Below are positions 22,865 through 31,723 of a DNA stretch of 64,000 nucleotides, one piece after another; position 1 is the stretch's first letter, and every line of letters starts with the position of its first letter. The DNA lies in the NCBI RefSeq assembly GCF_026210795.1, contig NC_089447.1:250501-314500 (forward strand), given 5' to 3'. A program made the translations under genes and the position numbers. The notes below the pieces were generated by a model, which saw only the letters and a list, made by a program, of their open reading frames with translations, was not told where the DNA came from and did no database searches. The stretch comes from Rhizophagus irregularis (Eukaryota > Glomeromycota > Glomeromycetes > Glomerales > Glomeraceae).

Positions 22865-22987
22865 ATGTGGCCATCAAATGATCAGGACACGGGTGACATT
22901 GATCCTGGGAAGAAATTCATTATCAATTTAAAAGAAAATCATGAATTATGGGATCGGGATGGGCTGGTAAATCATCAGAAAATTGTT
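22865..22987 (+). other. Exon-like open stretch, antisense to the retroelement
   Basis: From an ATG at 22865 the plus strand encodes about 41 protein-like residues (MWPSNDQDTGDIDPGKKFII...DRDGLVNHQKIV) and ends at GTT|GTAAGT, a consensus splice donor, followed by a T-rich tract. The only nearby acceptor, CCTAATTAAG about 60 bp on, would not join it in frame to the ATG-started ORF at 23077. It may be a first exon or leader ORF of that transcript. Confidence 0.35.
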
Positions 22988-23076
22988 GTAAGTTTTTTTT
23001 TTTTTTTTTTCCATAAATGTTGAAAATCTGGTAACCTAATTAAGATTTTTCTCGTCTCCTTTCTTTTCTCGTCATC

Positions 23077-23784
23077 ATGGTATACAAGAAATACAATAAC
23101 CAGAAATCTACGCCAAGAGAACGTATCAGACTAACTAAAAAGAAAAATAAATGTAGTTCTCAAAAAACCCATAATAAGCGGTTTTTTGTTCGCAAATCTA
23201 AGAAAGAAAAAGAAGAAGGAAAGGAAACGCAAAAATTATCACAAAGGGCAGTTCGAGTGGCCTCTGAATTTTTTCTTCAAAACAGGGAACTTCGTGAAGA
23301 AATAATTCAACTACGTCAAGAAGTTCAAGAACTTCAGGAGGAAGTACAAGTCCGAGAAGATTTTTCGATTATAAAATTTTCTCAAGAATCTCAGGTGCGA
23401 CAAGAACTTCAACAACAAGTTCAACAACTGCAACAACAATTATCGTCGCTCCAGGAGCAACTCCAAGAAGCTTCGTCACGTGACGAATTAGTTGAACAAC
23501 AACAAGCTCCTCCTCCTCCTCCTCTTACTAGTTCCGAACAGTATCAACTGGTTGCCGAGAATGAAATTATGTTGAATGATATCCAGGAATGTGACGATTT
23601 CATTCAACGGCTTAAAAATGAGAGAGTAAATGAACATCTTGCTTTTCGTCGGCAAATTTCAGCTTTGAAGGAAGATTGCAATAGGTTGCGTCGGGAAAGA
23701 AATGCTGCACACCATAGGGCTGAAGGGATGATAGTTTTGCTTAGAAATAGAGATAATTCTCGTAATCCTCCTTCTTCCGTATAA
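23077..23784 (+). CDS. Antisense coiled-coil protein inside the retroelement, 235 aa
   Basis: This ORF lies between integrase and the 3' LTR but on the strand opposite to gag-pol. Residues 1-60 are very basic (KKKNKCSSQKTHNKR, RKSKKEKEEGKE), resembling a nuclear or nucleic-acid-binding tail. Residues 62-145 are a Gln/Glu/Leu-rich coiled coil (QNRELREEIIQLRQEVQELQ...). A PPPPPL hinge follows near 150, then a second coiled coil (about 160-215). Codon use is less AT-rich than the intergenic flanks and the frame is intact although gag-pol is broken. Function unknown; a bZIP-like dimer is a possible analogy but no leucine-zipper basic signature is certain. It could be a captured host gene or an antisense regulator encoded by the element. 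Confidence 0.6.
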   Translation: MVYKKYNNQKSTPRERIRLTKKKNKCSSQKTHNKRFFVRKSKKEKEEGKETQKLSQRAVRVASEFFLQNRELREEIIQLRQEVQELQEEVQVREDFSIIKFSQESQVRQELQQQVQQLQQQLSSLQEQLQEASSRDELVEQQQAPPPPPLTSSEQYQLVAENEIMLNDIQECDDFIQRLKNERVNEHLAFRRQISALKEDCNRLRRERNAAHHRAEGMIVLLRNRDNSRNPPSSV

Positions 23785-24036
23785 TTTTCTTTTCTATTAT
23801 GTAATCATCTTTTATTATTTTGTTATATAATAAATATAATATATATATGAAAAAAAAATTTTTTTTTTTTTTTTTCGTAAAATTTTGTAAATTTTCTGGG
23901 GCATTGAGTCGCATATTCATGCTGATCATTTTTGATCAATTTGTTCAACATAAAAACTAATTTGATTTGTCGATCGTCATTGATTTCTAATTTTGTCAAT
24001 CATTCACGATTAATTTATCGATTTTAAGGATTATCA

Positions 24037-24438
24037 TTAACTAAATTCAGCTCCACATAATAATCGAAATTCTTGTGACTTTAACTTTTTCAACATCATA
24101 AAAGTTACTAATTTTGTTCTAAATATTTGTTCTACTCCTATATTAAGAAAAATATGATAGGTCCTAATACATCCTTGATAAAAGTGTGTCGTCATTCTAG
24201 ATCTAAATAAAGTTTTCTGAGCACGTGATAATATTTGATTTTCTAATAATTGTCCAAGTTTATAAGCATAAAATAAAGTGTATTGTCTCCTTTTTAGTCG
24301 TGAATATCTTTGTAATAATTGATAGTATTGGATAAATTTTTGGTCTGATGATGATTCGTCATTTACAGGATCTACAGGAAAAATTATTTCTATTGGTTCA
24401 ATTTCCATTAAATCGTTGAAAATATCTACTGGAGTCAT
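24037..24438 (-). CDS. Accessory ORF downstream of integrase, 133 aa
   Basis: Same strand as gag-pol, starting 31 bp after the original integrase stop at 24469. Not recognised. It is acidic at the N-terminus (DIFNDLMEIEPIEIIFPVDP) and basic, aromatic and helical afterwards (YYQLLQRYSRLKRRQYTLFY, AYKLGQLLENQILSRAQKTL). The frame is complete. Extra ORFs between integrase and the 3' LTR occur in several gypsy-like lineages but this one resembles none I can name. It has no membrane segment, so an envelope-like role is unlikely. Confidence 0.6.
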   Translation of the reverse strand: MTPVDIFNDLMEIEPIEIIFPVDPVNDESSSDQKFIQYYQLLQRYSRLKRRQYTLFYAYKLGQLLENQILSRAQKTLFRSRMTTHFYQGCIRTYHIFLNIGVEQIFRTKLVTFMMLKKLKSQEFRLLCGAEFS

Positions 24439-24468
24439 TTTGAAAATTATTTCTTATTTACTGAACGT

Positions 24469-25748
24469 CTAGTCTTTTATATTATTTATAACAACCATAG
24501 GTTGCCAATTTTGTCGATCATGATATAATTTAAGTAACGTTCCATTAACTGGAGTTATTAAAACTCATCCTTCCAAAGTTCTTAATTTGTATGATCCATT
24601 TAATAAAACTTGATGGATGTAAAATGGTCCTTTCCATTTAGGGTCTAATTTTCCAGACCATTGTTTTTCTTTAGCTGCATTAAAATAAAGAACTTTGTCT
24701 CCTATTTGGTAAGAAATATTTTTCTTTAATTTTGCGTCATGTCGATCCTTTTGTTTTTGCTGTGATTTATTGATCTGCACACGTGCCTCTTCTCTGATTT
24801 GTGGTACATCATCAATTAAATGTTTGACACGTTTTAATAAAGTATCAGAATTATTACACAAATTATCATCATTATCTATTGGTAATTTTGCTGATCGTCC
24901 ATATACTAAAAAGAAAGGTTCTATTTTTGTTGAAGAATTTTTACTGGTTCTATATGCAAATAAAATTGGTGCGATAAATAAATCCCATTCATCAGTATCT
25001 GTTGCAGTTTTTGCTAAGCTTCACATAGTGTTCTATTAAATCGTTCCACTAATCCATTTGTTTGTGGATGATAAGGAGTAGAAAAATGATGTTTAATTTG
25101 AAATCGCTGGGTAAGACTGTCGATCATTTTATTATTGAAATGAGATCCTCTATCTGATAAAATTCTTGAAGGACATCCATGTTGACAAATAATATTTTCA
25201 TAAATAAAGGTAGCAACATTTTCTGCTGTAGCTTCTGATAAGGCTTTCGCTTCAGGCCATTTTGTTAAATAATCTATTGCGACTACAATATATCTATTAC
25301 CTTTTTTAGAGCGTGGTAAAGGTCCTACTATATCTATTCCAATTTGATAAAAAGGTTCAAAGGCAGGTATTGGGTGTAATGGTTCTGTTCTTTTATACTT
25401 TCCCCTTCTTTGACATTGATCACATGCTTGAACATACGCTCTTATATTTTCATACATTTAAGGCCAGTAATACCTGGAACGTATTTTCTCAAACATTATA
25501 TCTGTAGCAAAATGTCCAGCTGTTGGATCATTATGCATCATAAAAAGAACAGGTTCTGCTTCATAGTTTCTGATTACTCTGAGTAAATTGTTTTGTTGTC
25601 TTTTGTCTATTTTGTAGATAAAGTTATTTTTGATGATAAAATTTTTAGAAAAATTAATAAATTTGCGCTTTTGTTGTGTTGTTAAATTTGGTGGTAATTG
25701 TTGTGATTGTAAATATTGATAAAGGTTTTGGTATTGTTGTAGTTCCAT
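24469..25748 (-). pseudogene. Ty3-type integrase, broken
   Basis: Starts at its own ATG (25746-25748, MELQQYQNLYQ) in good context, 120 bp after the RT-RNase H frame stops. The zinc-binding HHCC domain spans a TAA at 25455-25457 (YYWP-stop-MYENI...CDQCQ). The core has D, D and E with 35-residue spacing (IDIVGP, SDRGSHF, GLVERFN at residues 42, 102 and 138 counted from 25457). A lost base near 25018 shifts the frame, the next part (DEWDLFIAPILFAYRTS...) being in another frame, and the C-terminal part (24565-24861) contains the GPF/Y module (WKGPFYIHQVLLNGSYKL). A TGA at 24565-24567 precedes the original end at 24469. Non-functional. Confidence 0.9.
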
Positions 25749-25868
25749 ATTGTTTTGATTGATTATTATTAAAGGTTTTGTTGTTTTAATTGGTTAATAA
25801 TTGAATTGGATAATTATATAGATAATAAATAAATAATAATAATAAATAATAAAATAAAAAAAGAAAAT

Positions 25869-27440
25869 TTAATAAAGATGGGAAAAGAAATTAAATCGAT
25901 ATTTCCTTTGAGAGTGTTCCCAAAATGGTTCATTAATTAAATATTCAGGTTTAAATTCAGGTTGAATAATGTTGAATTTCTTAGGAATTCTTTGTGGTCT
26001 ACTATATCCATCATTTTGTACTTCATAAATATTCTTTTCTTCGCCAATAATTGCTAGAAAACATTCAGCTGAATTAATAGGTTCTTCTGTTGGATTAATT
26101 CTTGAGAGAGCATCTGCATTGGCATTGGCTTTTCCAGCTCTATGCTGAATAGTAAAATCATATTGCTGTAGTTGCATAATCCATCTCGCTCTCCTTCCAG
26201 TTGGAATTTTTGAAGTTTGTAACCATTTGAGGGCAGAATGGTTAGTAACTACTGAGAAAGGTAATAATCCTAAATAATGCTGAAAATAATTAATTGCCCA
26301 TACAATAGCCAAACATTCTAGGTCTGTTACAGCATAGTTTTGTTCATGTTTATTTAAACTTCTACTTGCATAAGCAACTACATATTCTTTTCCTTCTTTA
26401 TCTTTTTGAGAGAGTACAGCTCCTAATCCTGTTCCAGAAGCATCAGTATATAAAATAAAAGGTTGTTCAAAGTCGGGATACCTCAAAATAGGTGCTGAGA
26501 TTAATCTTTCTTTCAGGTGTTCAAATGCTTTCTGTTGCTTCTCTGTCCATTGAAATGGAGTTTCTTTTTGTAATAACTTAGAGATAGGCTTCGCAATTTT
26601 AGAAAAATCCTTGATAAATTTTCTGTAATAGGAGAATAATCCTAAAACCGATCTAATTTCAGTAACAGAGGTGGGTGCAGGAAAATTTCTAATCTTCTCT
26701 ATTTTTGAAGGATCAACTCTTATACCATCTCTTCCTACGATATGTCCAAGGAAAGCAATACTAGGAAGGCAAAAATAACATTTCTTCAGCTTAATTTTTA
26801 AATTAGCATTTCTGAGCGCTTGGAAAACTTGAGTAATATTATCCAGATGTTGTTCAAAGGTCTTTGAGTAAATAATTATGTCATCTAAATAAACAGCCAC
26901 GAATTTTCCCAAAAACTCTTGTAATACATAGTTCATTAACCTTTGGAAGGTTCCTGGAGCATTCCTCAATCCAAAAGGCATGACGTTAAATTCATATAAT
27001 CCAAAATCTGTTATAAAAGCTGTTTTTTTCTTGTCTTTAGGATCCATTTCCACTTGCCAAAAGCCACTAGCAAGGTCTAATGTAGAAAACCAATTAGCAG
27101 TTCTGAAGGATTCAAGCAAATCATCGATACGAGGTAAGGGATATGCGTCAGGTTTTGTAACTTTATTGAGCGGTCTATAATCAACACACATTCGCAGGTC
27201 TCCTCCTTTCTTGTTTACTATTACTACTGGTGCAGCCCATGGGCTCATGGATTTCTTTATCATTCCTTGTTGTTCCAACTTCTTTATTTCTTCTCTAAGG
27301 AATTCTTTCTTCTTAGGGTTAGTTCTGTAGGGACTTCTTGCTTGAGGTGCAGCATCTCCAGTGTGGATTTGATGTTTAATTATTCCAGTTCTCCCAATAT
27401 CAGTCTGGCTCTTTGCACAAATATCTTCATTGTTGTTCAA
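25869..27440 (-). CDS. Reverse transcriptase and RNase H part of pol
   Basis: 523 codons open; really the continuation of the gag-PR frame, separated from it by one TAA at 27756-27758. The RT domain (about 40-250) has the first catalytic Asp in TLDLASGFWQ (D122) and the YLDD box at 184-187. RNase H (about 325-450) has D333 in YTDAS, E375 in DLECLA and D443 in NADALSR, but the residue normally Asp in the TDH motif is Asn (N400, VVTNHSALKWL), which should abolish RNase H activity. The frame ends ...RYRFNFFSHLY with a stop, followed by an AT-rich spacer before integrase. Copies the element's RNA into DNA in cytoplasmic particles when intact. Confidence 0.93.
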   Translation of the reverse strand: MNNNEDICAKSQTDIGRTGIIKHQIHTGDAAPQARSPYRTNPKKKEFLREEIKKLEQQGMIKKSMSPWAAPVVIVNKKGGDLRMCVDYRPLNKVTKPDAYPLPRIDDLLESFRTANWFSTLDLASGFWQVEMDPKDKKKTAFITDFGLYEFNVMPFGLRNAPGTFQRLMNYVLQEFLGKFVAVYLDDIIIYSKTFEQHLDNITQVFQALRNANLKIKLKKCYFCLPSIAFLGHIVGRDGIRVDPSKIEKIRNFPAPTSVTEIRSVLGLFSYYRKFIKDFSKIAKPISKLLQKETPFQWTEKQQKAFEHLKERLISAPILRYPDFEQPFILYTDASGTGLGAVLSQKDKEGKEYVVAYASRSLNKHEQNYAVTDLECLAIVWAINYFQHYLGLLPFSVVTNHSALKWLQTSKIPTGRRARWIMQLQQYDFTIQHRAGKANANADALSRINPTEEPINSAECFLAIIGEEKNIYEVQNDGYSRPQRIPKKFNIIQPEFKPEYLINEPFWEHSQRKYRFNFFSHLY

Positions 27441-27755
27441 TACTTGTTGGAATCGTGTCTGTTGATGATCTGTAAGCGGTCCAACATGTAGGTCTTTTTG
27501 GATATTCCACTCATTTCCTTTTTCTGCTTGAGCTAAGAATAGTGCAGGATTATCAGTTTTATCTTCATCATCTTCAGTTAGGTAATCATTTAAAATATCT
27601 TCTAATAAATTATATTGGTCAGGAATTTCCTCCTTTTCATCCCAAGGGTTATAGTTTAGTGGTTGTTGATACCATTGTTCCCATATTTCTTCATCTTCAC
27701 TTGATTCACTATTAAGAAGGTGAATCTCTTTTTCAATTAGGTCATCCTCATACTC

Positions 27756-29400
27756 TTATTCATCAAAAATTTCGTCTATTTCATTGTCAATTTCTTCTTC
27801 TTGGAAAGATACATATCTGGGAACTTCTCCAATATGAATTGAAATAGGTGCAAGAATAGTTTTAGCTAGGAAAGTCAATTGAACTGATTTATTATTGAAA
27901 TCAAGTACAGCTCTGGTACGCCTAAACCAGTCAGTTCCTAAGAGTAGGGTTTCATCCTTTGAGTCAATAACATGGAAAGTGGTAGGGATAAGGAGAGTTT
28001 GAATTACTATAGGTACTTTTTCTATTTGTCCTAAGGCTCTGTTTCTTGTCCCATCCGCAGTGACTACAATAGTGTTGGAGGGTTTAGTGATTTCCAATCT
28101 CAACTTTCGAGCAAGAGATTTGGTGATAACACAAACAGCAGCTCCTGAATCTAAAATTGCATAAACAGGATCTCCTTTAATTCTCACTGCACATTTCACA
28201 GCAGTGGTGTCTCTAGTATCACCTTCTTCCGAATCAGAGATTCTATTTACATAGTTAGTTTCTTGAGTCTTAGGTGGTCTTCTCAAAATTCTGGCAAAAT
28301 CTTTCTTTTGGTCGTTATATTTCAAAAGTTGTCCAATCTTTGCTGAAGATGGCATATTTAATATGTCATCTGAAATGCGATAAGGAGGCATCTGTTCAAT
28401 AATTGAGGGCATTCTTGGGGTTCTTTTAACAGTTCTTTTTGGTGGAACAGCAGGAGTAGCAGTTGTTTCAATAACTTCATCCATTGGAATATTGATATTT
28501 TGTCTTGGTTGGGGTCTTCTCAATCTCTGTTCTTGTTGTGATTCAGATGAAATAATATTTTCTACAGCTCTTGGTTGTTTAGGTTTTGGCCTATAGTTAG
28601 TGGTTGGTTGAGATCTAGAACGAGTAGTGACATAGGCTTCAGCTTCCTCATAATTGTCATCGTAATAATCTTGATAATATTCATCTTCATAATAATTATC
28701 ATAAGAATCATAAGTTTCTTCATATGTTTCCAAATAATGAGCATCTCTTCTTTGAGGTCTTCTTGCATTTCTTTCTGACATACAATCTCTAGCGTAATGT
28801 CCTTTTTCTCCACATCTGTAGCATTCGATATCTCTTATATCAGTTCTGGGTCTATTAGGTCTGAAAGTTTGGGTTAAATTATTTGGTTGAGTATATCTCG
28901 CAGGTTGGATTCTTCTAACAGGTTGTGGTTGAATGGGTTGAGTTTGAGCTAATAAAGCACTAGATAAATTTGCATAGTTAAGTGAAAGTTTCTGCATTTG
29001 TTGAGTTAATGCTTCAATTGCTTCCATTTGAGGACTTTCAGTTTTTGCAGGTGTGGTTGATACAGTAGCTACTTTAGTAGCAATTCCAGTAACACTTGGT
29101 CCTAAATGTGCGTAATTTAATCCGGTTTCAACTTTTCTTGCATTACCAATGACATCAGATAAAGTATTAGCATCTTGTAAATGTACCATAGGAGTGATAG
29201 TAGGAGTTAATCCAAAAAGGAACATTCTAATTTTCTGAGCATCAGGAATAGCATTGGTAGTATCAACTCTCTTTAATAACCTTTGGAATTTAGCGGCATA
29301 ATCATCTACTGTTTCATTACTACCTTGTCTTAAGGTGAGTAATTCCTGATACCATTTATTTTTGCGAGTATCATTTGCAAAATATTTTTTTAAAAAGGTC
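27756..29400 (-). pseudogene. Gag C-terminus, CCHC zinc knuckle and aspartic protease
   Basis: Open for 489 codons from 29225, but the true frame extends upstream to about 29400, where it meets gag after a one-base shift in a run of seven A residues. It includes the end of the retrotransposon gag domain (KYFANDTRKNKWYQELLTLR, DDYAAKFQRLLKR), a CCHC knuckle CYRCGEKGHYARDC (C135, C138, H143, C148), a Tyr/Asp-rich linker and the aspartic protease with catalytic DSGA at 359-362. It ends at a TAA (27756-27758). Reading through that stop the frame continues open to RT, so the stop is a point mutation in a gag-pol polyprotein. Confidence 0.9.
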
Positions 29401-30207
29401 TGTAAAATTATTGCCAGTGTTTTGTCCAGATTCCCAGTGGTTACCTATTGTAGCAGAATTAGTATCATACCAATCAGATGCAGCACCTCTTAAATAAGAA
29501 GCTGCAACTGCTAGTTTTCTCTCAGGAGTAGTCCAACCATTAGTAGCAGCAGCCTTTTCAAAAATAGCTAACCATTCGATAGGATCTTCATCTTCTTTTC
29601 CAGAAAAGGGTTCAATTTTTGCAATATTACTTCCTCTGCTCAAAAGATTGGCAGCATTATTACCAAAAACAGTTTGCAAAGCATTGGTGATAGCAGCTTC
29701 GTCAGCCATATTTTGATTATAAACAGGAGGGTTATCTATGAGATTATTAGGGTTATTATTTCTTTCAGTTTGGATATCAGTGTTAAGTTGAGCAACTAAT
29801 TGAGGTGTAACAGGATTATTAAAATAGTTTGTTCTATGAGTAAGATTGAAGAAGAAAAATACTAGATTTCTGATAGGATCAGGTCTTTGCTGGTATCTGA
29901 TACTAAAAAGTAGTTTACTAGATAGGATTAAAACTTGGAGTCCTTTGATTCTATTGTTATCTAATTGAAATGCTTGACAGAAGATAGGTAAAGCCCTTAT
30001 AGTGTAGGAGGTATAACTAACTGCAAAGAAGTAGTTACTAATCCAATTCCAGAAATTTTGAAAGGCAGGTGGTAAAACAAGAGGTGGAGGATAACAGATA
30101 CGACAAGAATGATCTACAGTAGTAGGTGGATTTATATTTGAAAGATGTTGAACAGTATGGCGAGTAGTTAATTGTAATTGTTGTTCGAAATGATCTTGTA
30201 TGGTCAT
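29371..30207 (-). pseudogene. Gag N-terminal part, frameshifted
   Basis: The frame starts at an ATG 13 bp after the primer-binding site, as expected for the polyprotein start. The first 150 residues are Pro/Phe-rich and not recognised. Residues from about 195 on (KIEPFSGKEDEDPIEWLAIF, LAVAASYLRGAASDWYD) match the retrotransposon gag (capsid) domain. The frame then shifts at AAAAAAA near 29390 and stops. As the shift lies inside capsid, an indel in the A run is more likely than programmed frameshifting. Confidence 0.88.
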
Positions 30208-30220
30208 AAATCTCTTATGA

Positions 30221-30237
30221 CCTGGCAGGAATCACCA
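30221..30237 (-). promoter_or_regulatory. tRNA primer-binding site
   Basis: On the minus strand TGGTGATTCCTGCCAGG lies 3 bp from the 5' LTR. It starts with TGG as required to pair with a tRNA CCA end. The 17 bp would pair with a tRNA whose 3' end is CCTGGCAGGAATCACCA, i.e. acceptor arm plus the start of the T stem. The isotype was not identified. Confidence 0.75.
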
Positions 30238-30240
30238 CTT

Positions 30241-30733
30241 TGTTAACAGGTCCGTCTCAGACTCTGTCAACTATAACTAAACGTTAGGGAGTCAATAGCT
30301 ATAACGTAGTTTATATCAGCAAGACACGCAAAAACACAATACGCAAAATATAACACAATCACAGTTCGTTTTTAATATAAGAGTTTATTAAATAGTTAAT
30401 ACAAGTTAATCCCTAACTTATACTATCTATTTTCTATCTATCTGACACACTGACACACACTTTAACTTAAGAAAAATCAAAAGATATTTATATAAAAATA
30501 AAATATAAAGAAAATAATATAACTAAAATAAATAAAGTAAATAAAATAAATGTAATAAATAAAAGAAATAATAAAAATAATAAAAATAACATAAATAATA
30601 TAAATAACAAAAATAACAATTGTAACGTTAATCAGATCTACAAAATTATTTGATTACATAATAATTGATCTACTAATTAATCATCTGATTTTTGAATCAC
30701 GTGATTTTTACTGCGCCATAATCTTCGTTATCA
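30241..30733 (-). repeat. 5' LTR (right on plus strand)
   Basis: 493 bp, TGTTAACAGG to TTATCA on the plus strand. Because the coding strand is minus, this is the promoter-bearing LTR. Confidence 0.95.
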
Positions 30734-31034
30734 ACGGGTCGGGTAGGGTCAGGTAATTGACTTAACCTGACCCAAGGGGGAGTCACGAATTTGATGACCC
30801 GACTGAATATCATGAGTCAGTTGGGTACCCAACCTGACCCGTTGACCCGATATTTTGGATCAAAAAAACGTTTCGGCGTTTTTTATATATCAAATTATAA
30901 GAAAAAACTCTAAACGTTTTTTTTTTTACAATTATTTTGTGGAAAAGAACGTTTTGGCATTTTTTTACATATTAGATTATGCCAAAACGTTTTTTATATC
31001 GGGTCGGGTCGGGTACCTGACCCAACCCGTTGAT

Positions 31035-31500
31035 GTTTAAAAAAAAAACATTTTTTTGATTCATTTAATGAAAAACGTCAGGTCAGCTTTTTTTCATTAA
31101 AAAACGTCTTTTTTGATTTATTTAATGAAATAACATCGGGTTATACATTTTTTCATTAAAAAAATGTTTTTTTTTATTCATTTAATGAAATAACGTCAGG
31201 TTCGGCGTTTTTTCATTAAAAAAACATTTTTTTATTCATTTAATGAAATAACGTCAGATTCAGCATTTTTCATTAAAAAAAATGTTTTTTTTTTATTTAT
31301 TTAATGAAATAATGTCAGGTTAGGCGTTTTTTCATTAAAAAACATTTTTTTTTCATTCATTTAATGAAATAACGTCGGTTTTGGCATTTTTTCATTAAAA
31401 AATGTTTTTTTGATTTATTTAATGAAATAATGTCGGGTTCAGCATTTTTTCATTAAAAAAAGACGTTTATTATTATTATTTTTATGAACAAACGTCAGAT
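31035..31500. repeat. Tandem hairpin array, unit 57-61 bp, 7-8 copies
   Basis: TTTAATGAAA recurs at 31064, 31121, 31181, 31239, 31300, 31360 and 31418, each followed about 20-25 bp later by TTTCATTAAA, so each unit is a foldback; AACGTCAGGT-like words fill the loops. The array is the centre of the hAT-type MITE. Confidence 0.85.
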
Positions 31501-31723
31501 TCAGGTCAAAAAAAATGGGTTGGCATTTTTTATATATAAAAAACGCTGAAACGTCTTTTATTGACCCAAAATATATCGGGTCAACGGGTCAGGTCAGGTA
31601 CCTGACTTGTGACTGACCCAACCCGAGGTCAGGTCATTAAATTTGCTACCCGACCTGAATTTTTTGGGTCAACCCGTCGGGTCACCCGGGTTGACCTGAC
31701 CCGTTCAGAGCTCTAGATAAAAT

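Larger units (their letters stand above)
22179..30733 (-). mobile_element. Ty3/gypsy LTR retrotransposon, 8555 bp
   Basis: Bounded by two 493-bp LTRs that differ at two positions. It is transcribed on the minus strand. Order from the 5' LTR: primer-binding site (30237-30221), gag with capsid and CCHC finger, aspartic protease, reverse transcriptase, RNase H, integrase, an accessory sense ORF, an antisense ORF, polypurine tract and 3' LTR. PR-RT-RH-IN order defines Ty3/gypsy. Target duplication is ACGG on both sides (22175-22178, 30734-30737); AACGG if the LTR end is trimmed by one base. The polyprotein is interrupted by a few stops and shifts, so this copy is not autonomous, though the LTRs are nearly identical and insertion was recent. 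Confidence 0.95.
22164..31715. mobile_element. hAT-type MITE split by the LTR retrotransposon
   Basis: Left end TAGAGCTCCGAACGG (22164-22178) and right end CCGTTCAGAGCTCTA (31701-31715) are inverted repeats. Outside them is an exact 8-bp direct repeat GATAAAAT (22156-22163 and 31716-31723). The LTR element sits 15 bp inside the left end. Removing it and one copy of its target duplication leaves an element of about 993 bp (22164-22178 plus 30738-31715) full of GGGTCRGG motifs near both ends and a tandem hairpin array in the centre. No transposase. Confidence 0.85.

Noticed and set aside
26980-28778. Plus-strand ORFs inside the gypsy element and an 83-aa minus ORF at 28562-28813
   Set aside because: Shadows of the RT, protease and Tyr/Asp-rich linker frames; the ILIIFIFIII-type content is the complement of Asp/Glu/Tyr codons.
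29371-29400. Programmed frameshift in gag at the A run
   Set aside because: The shift lies inside the capsid domain, not at a gag-pol border, so an indel in a homopolymer is the simpler reading.
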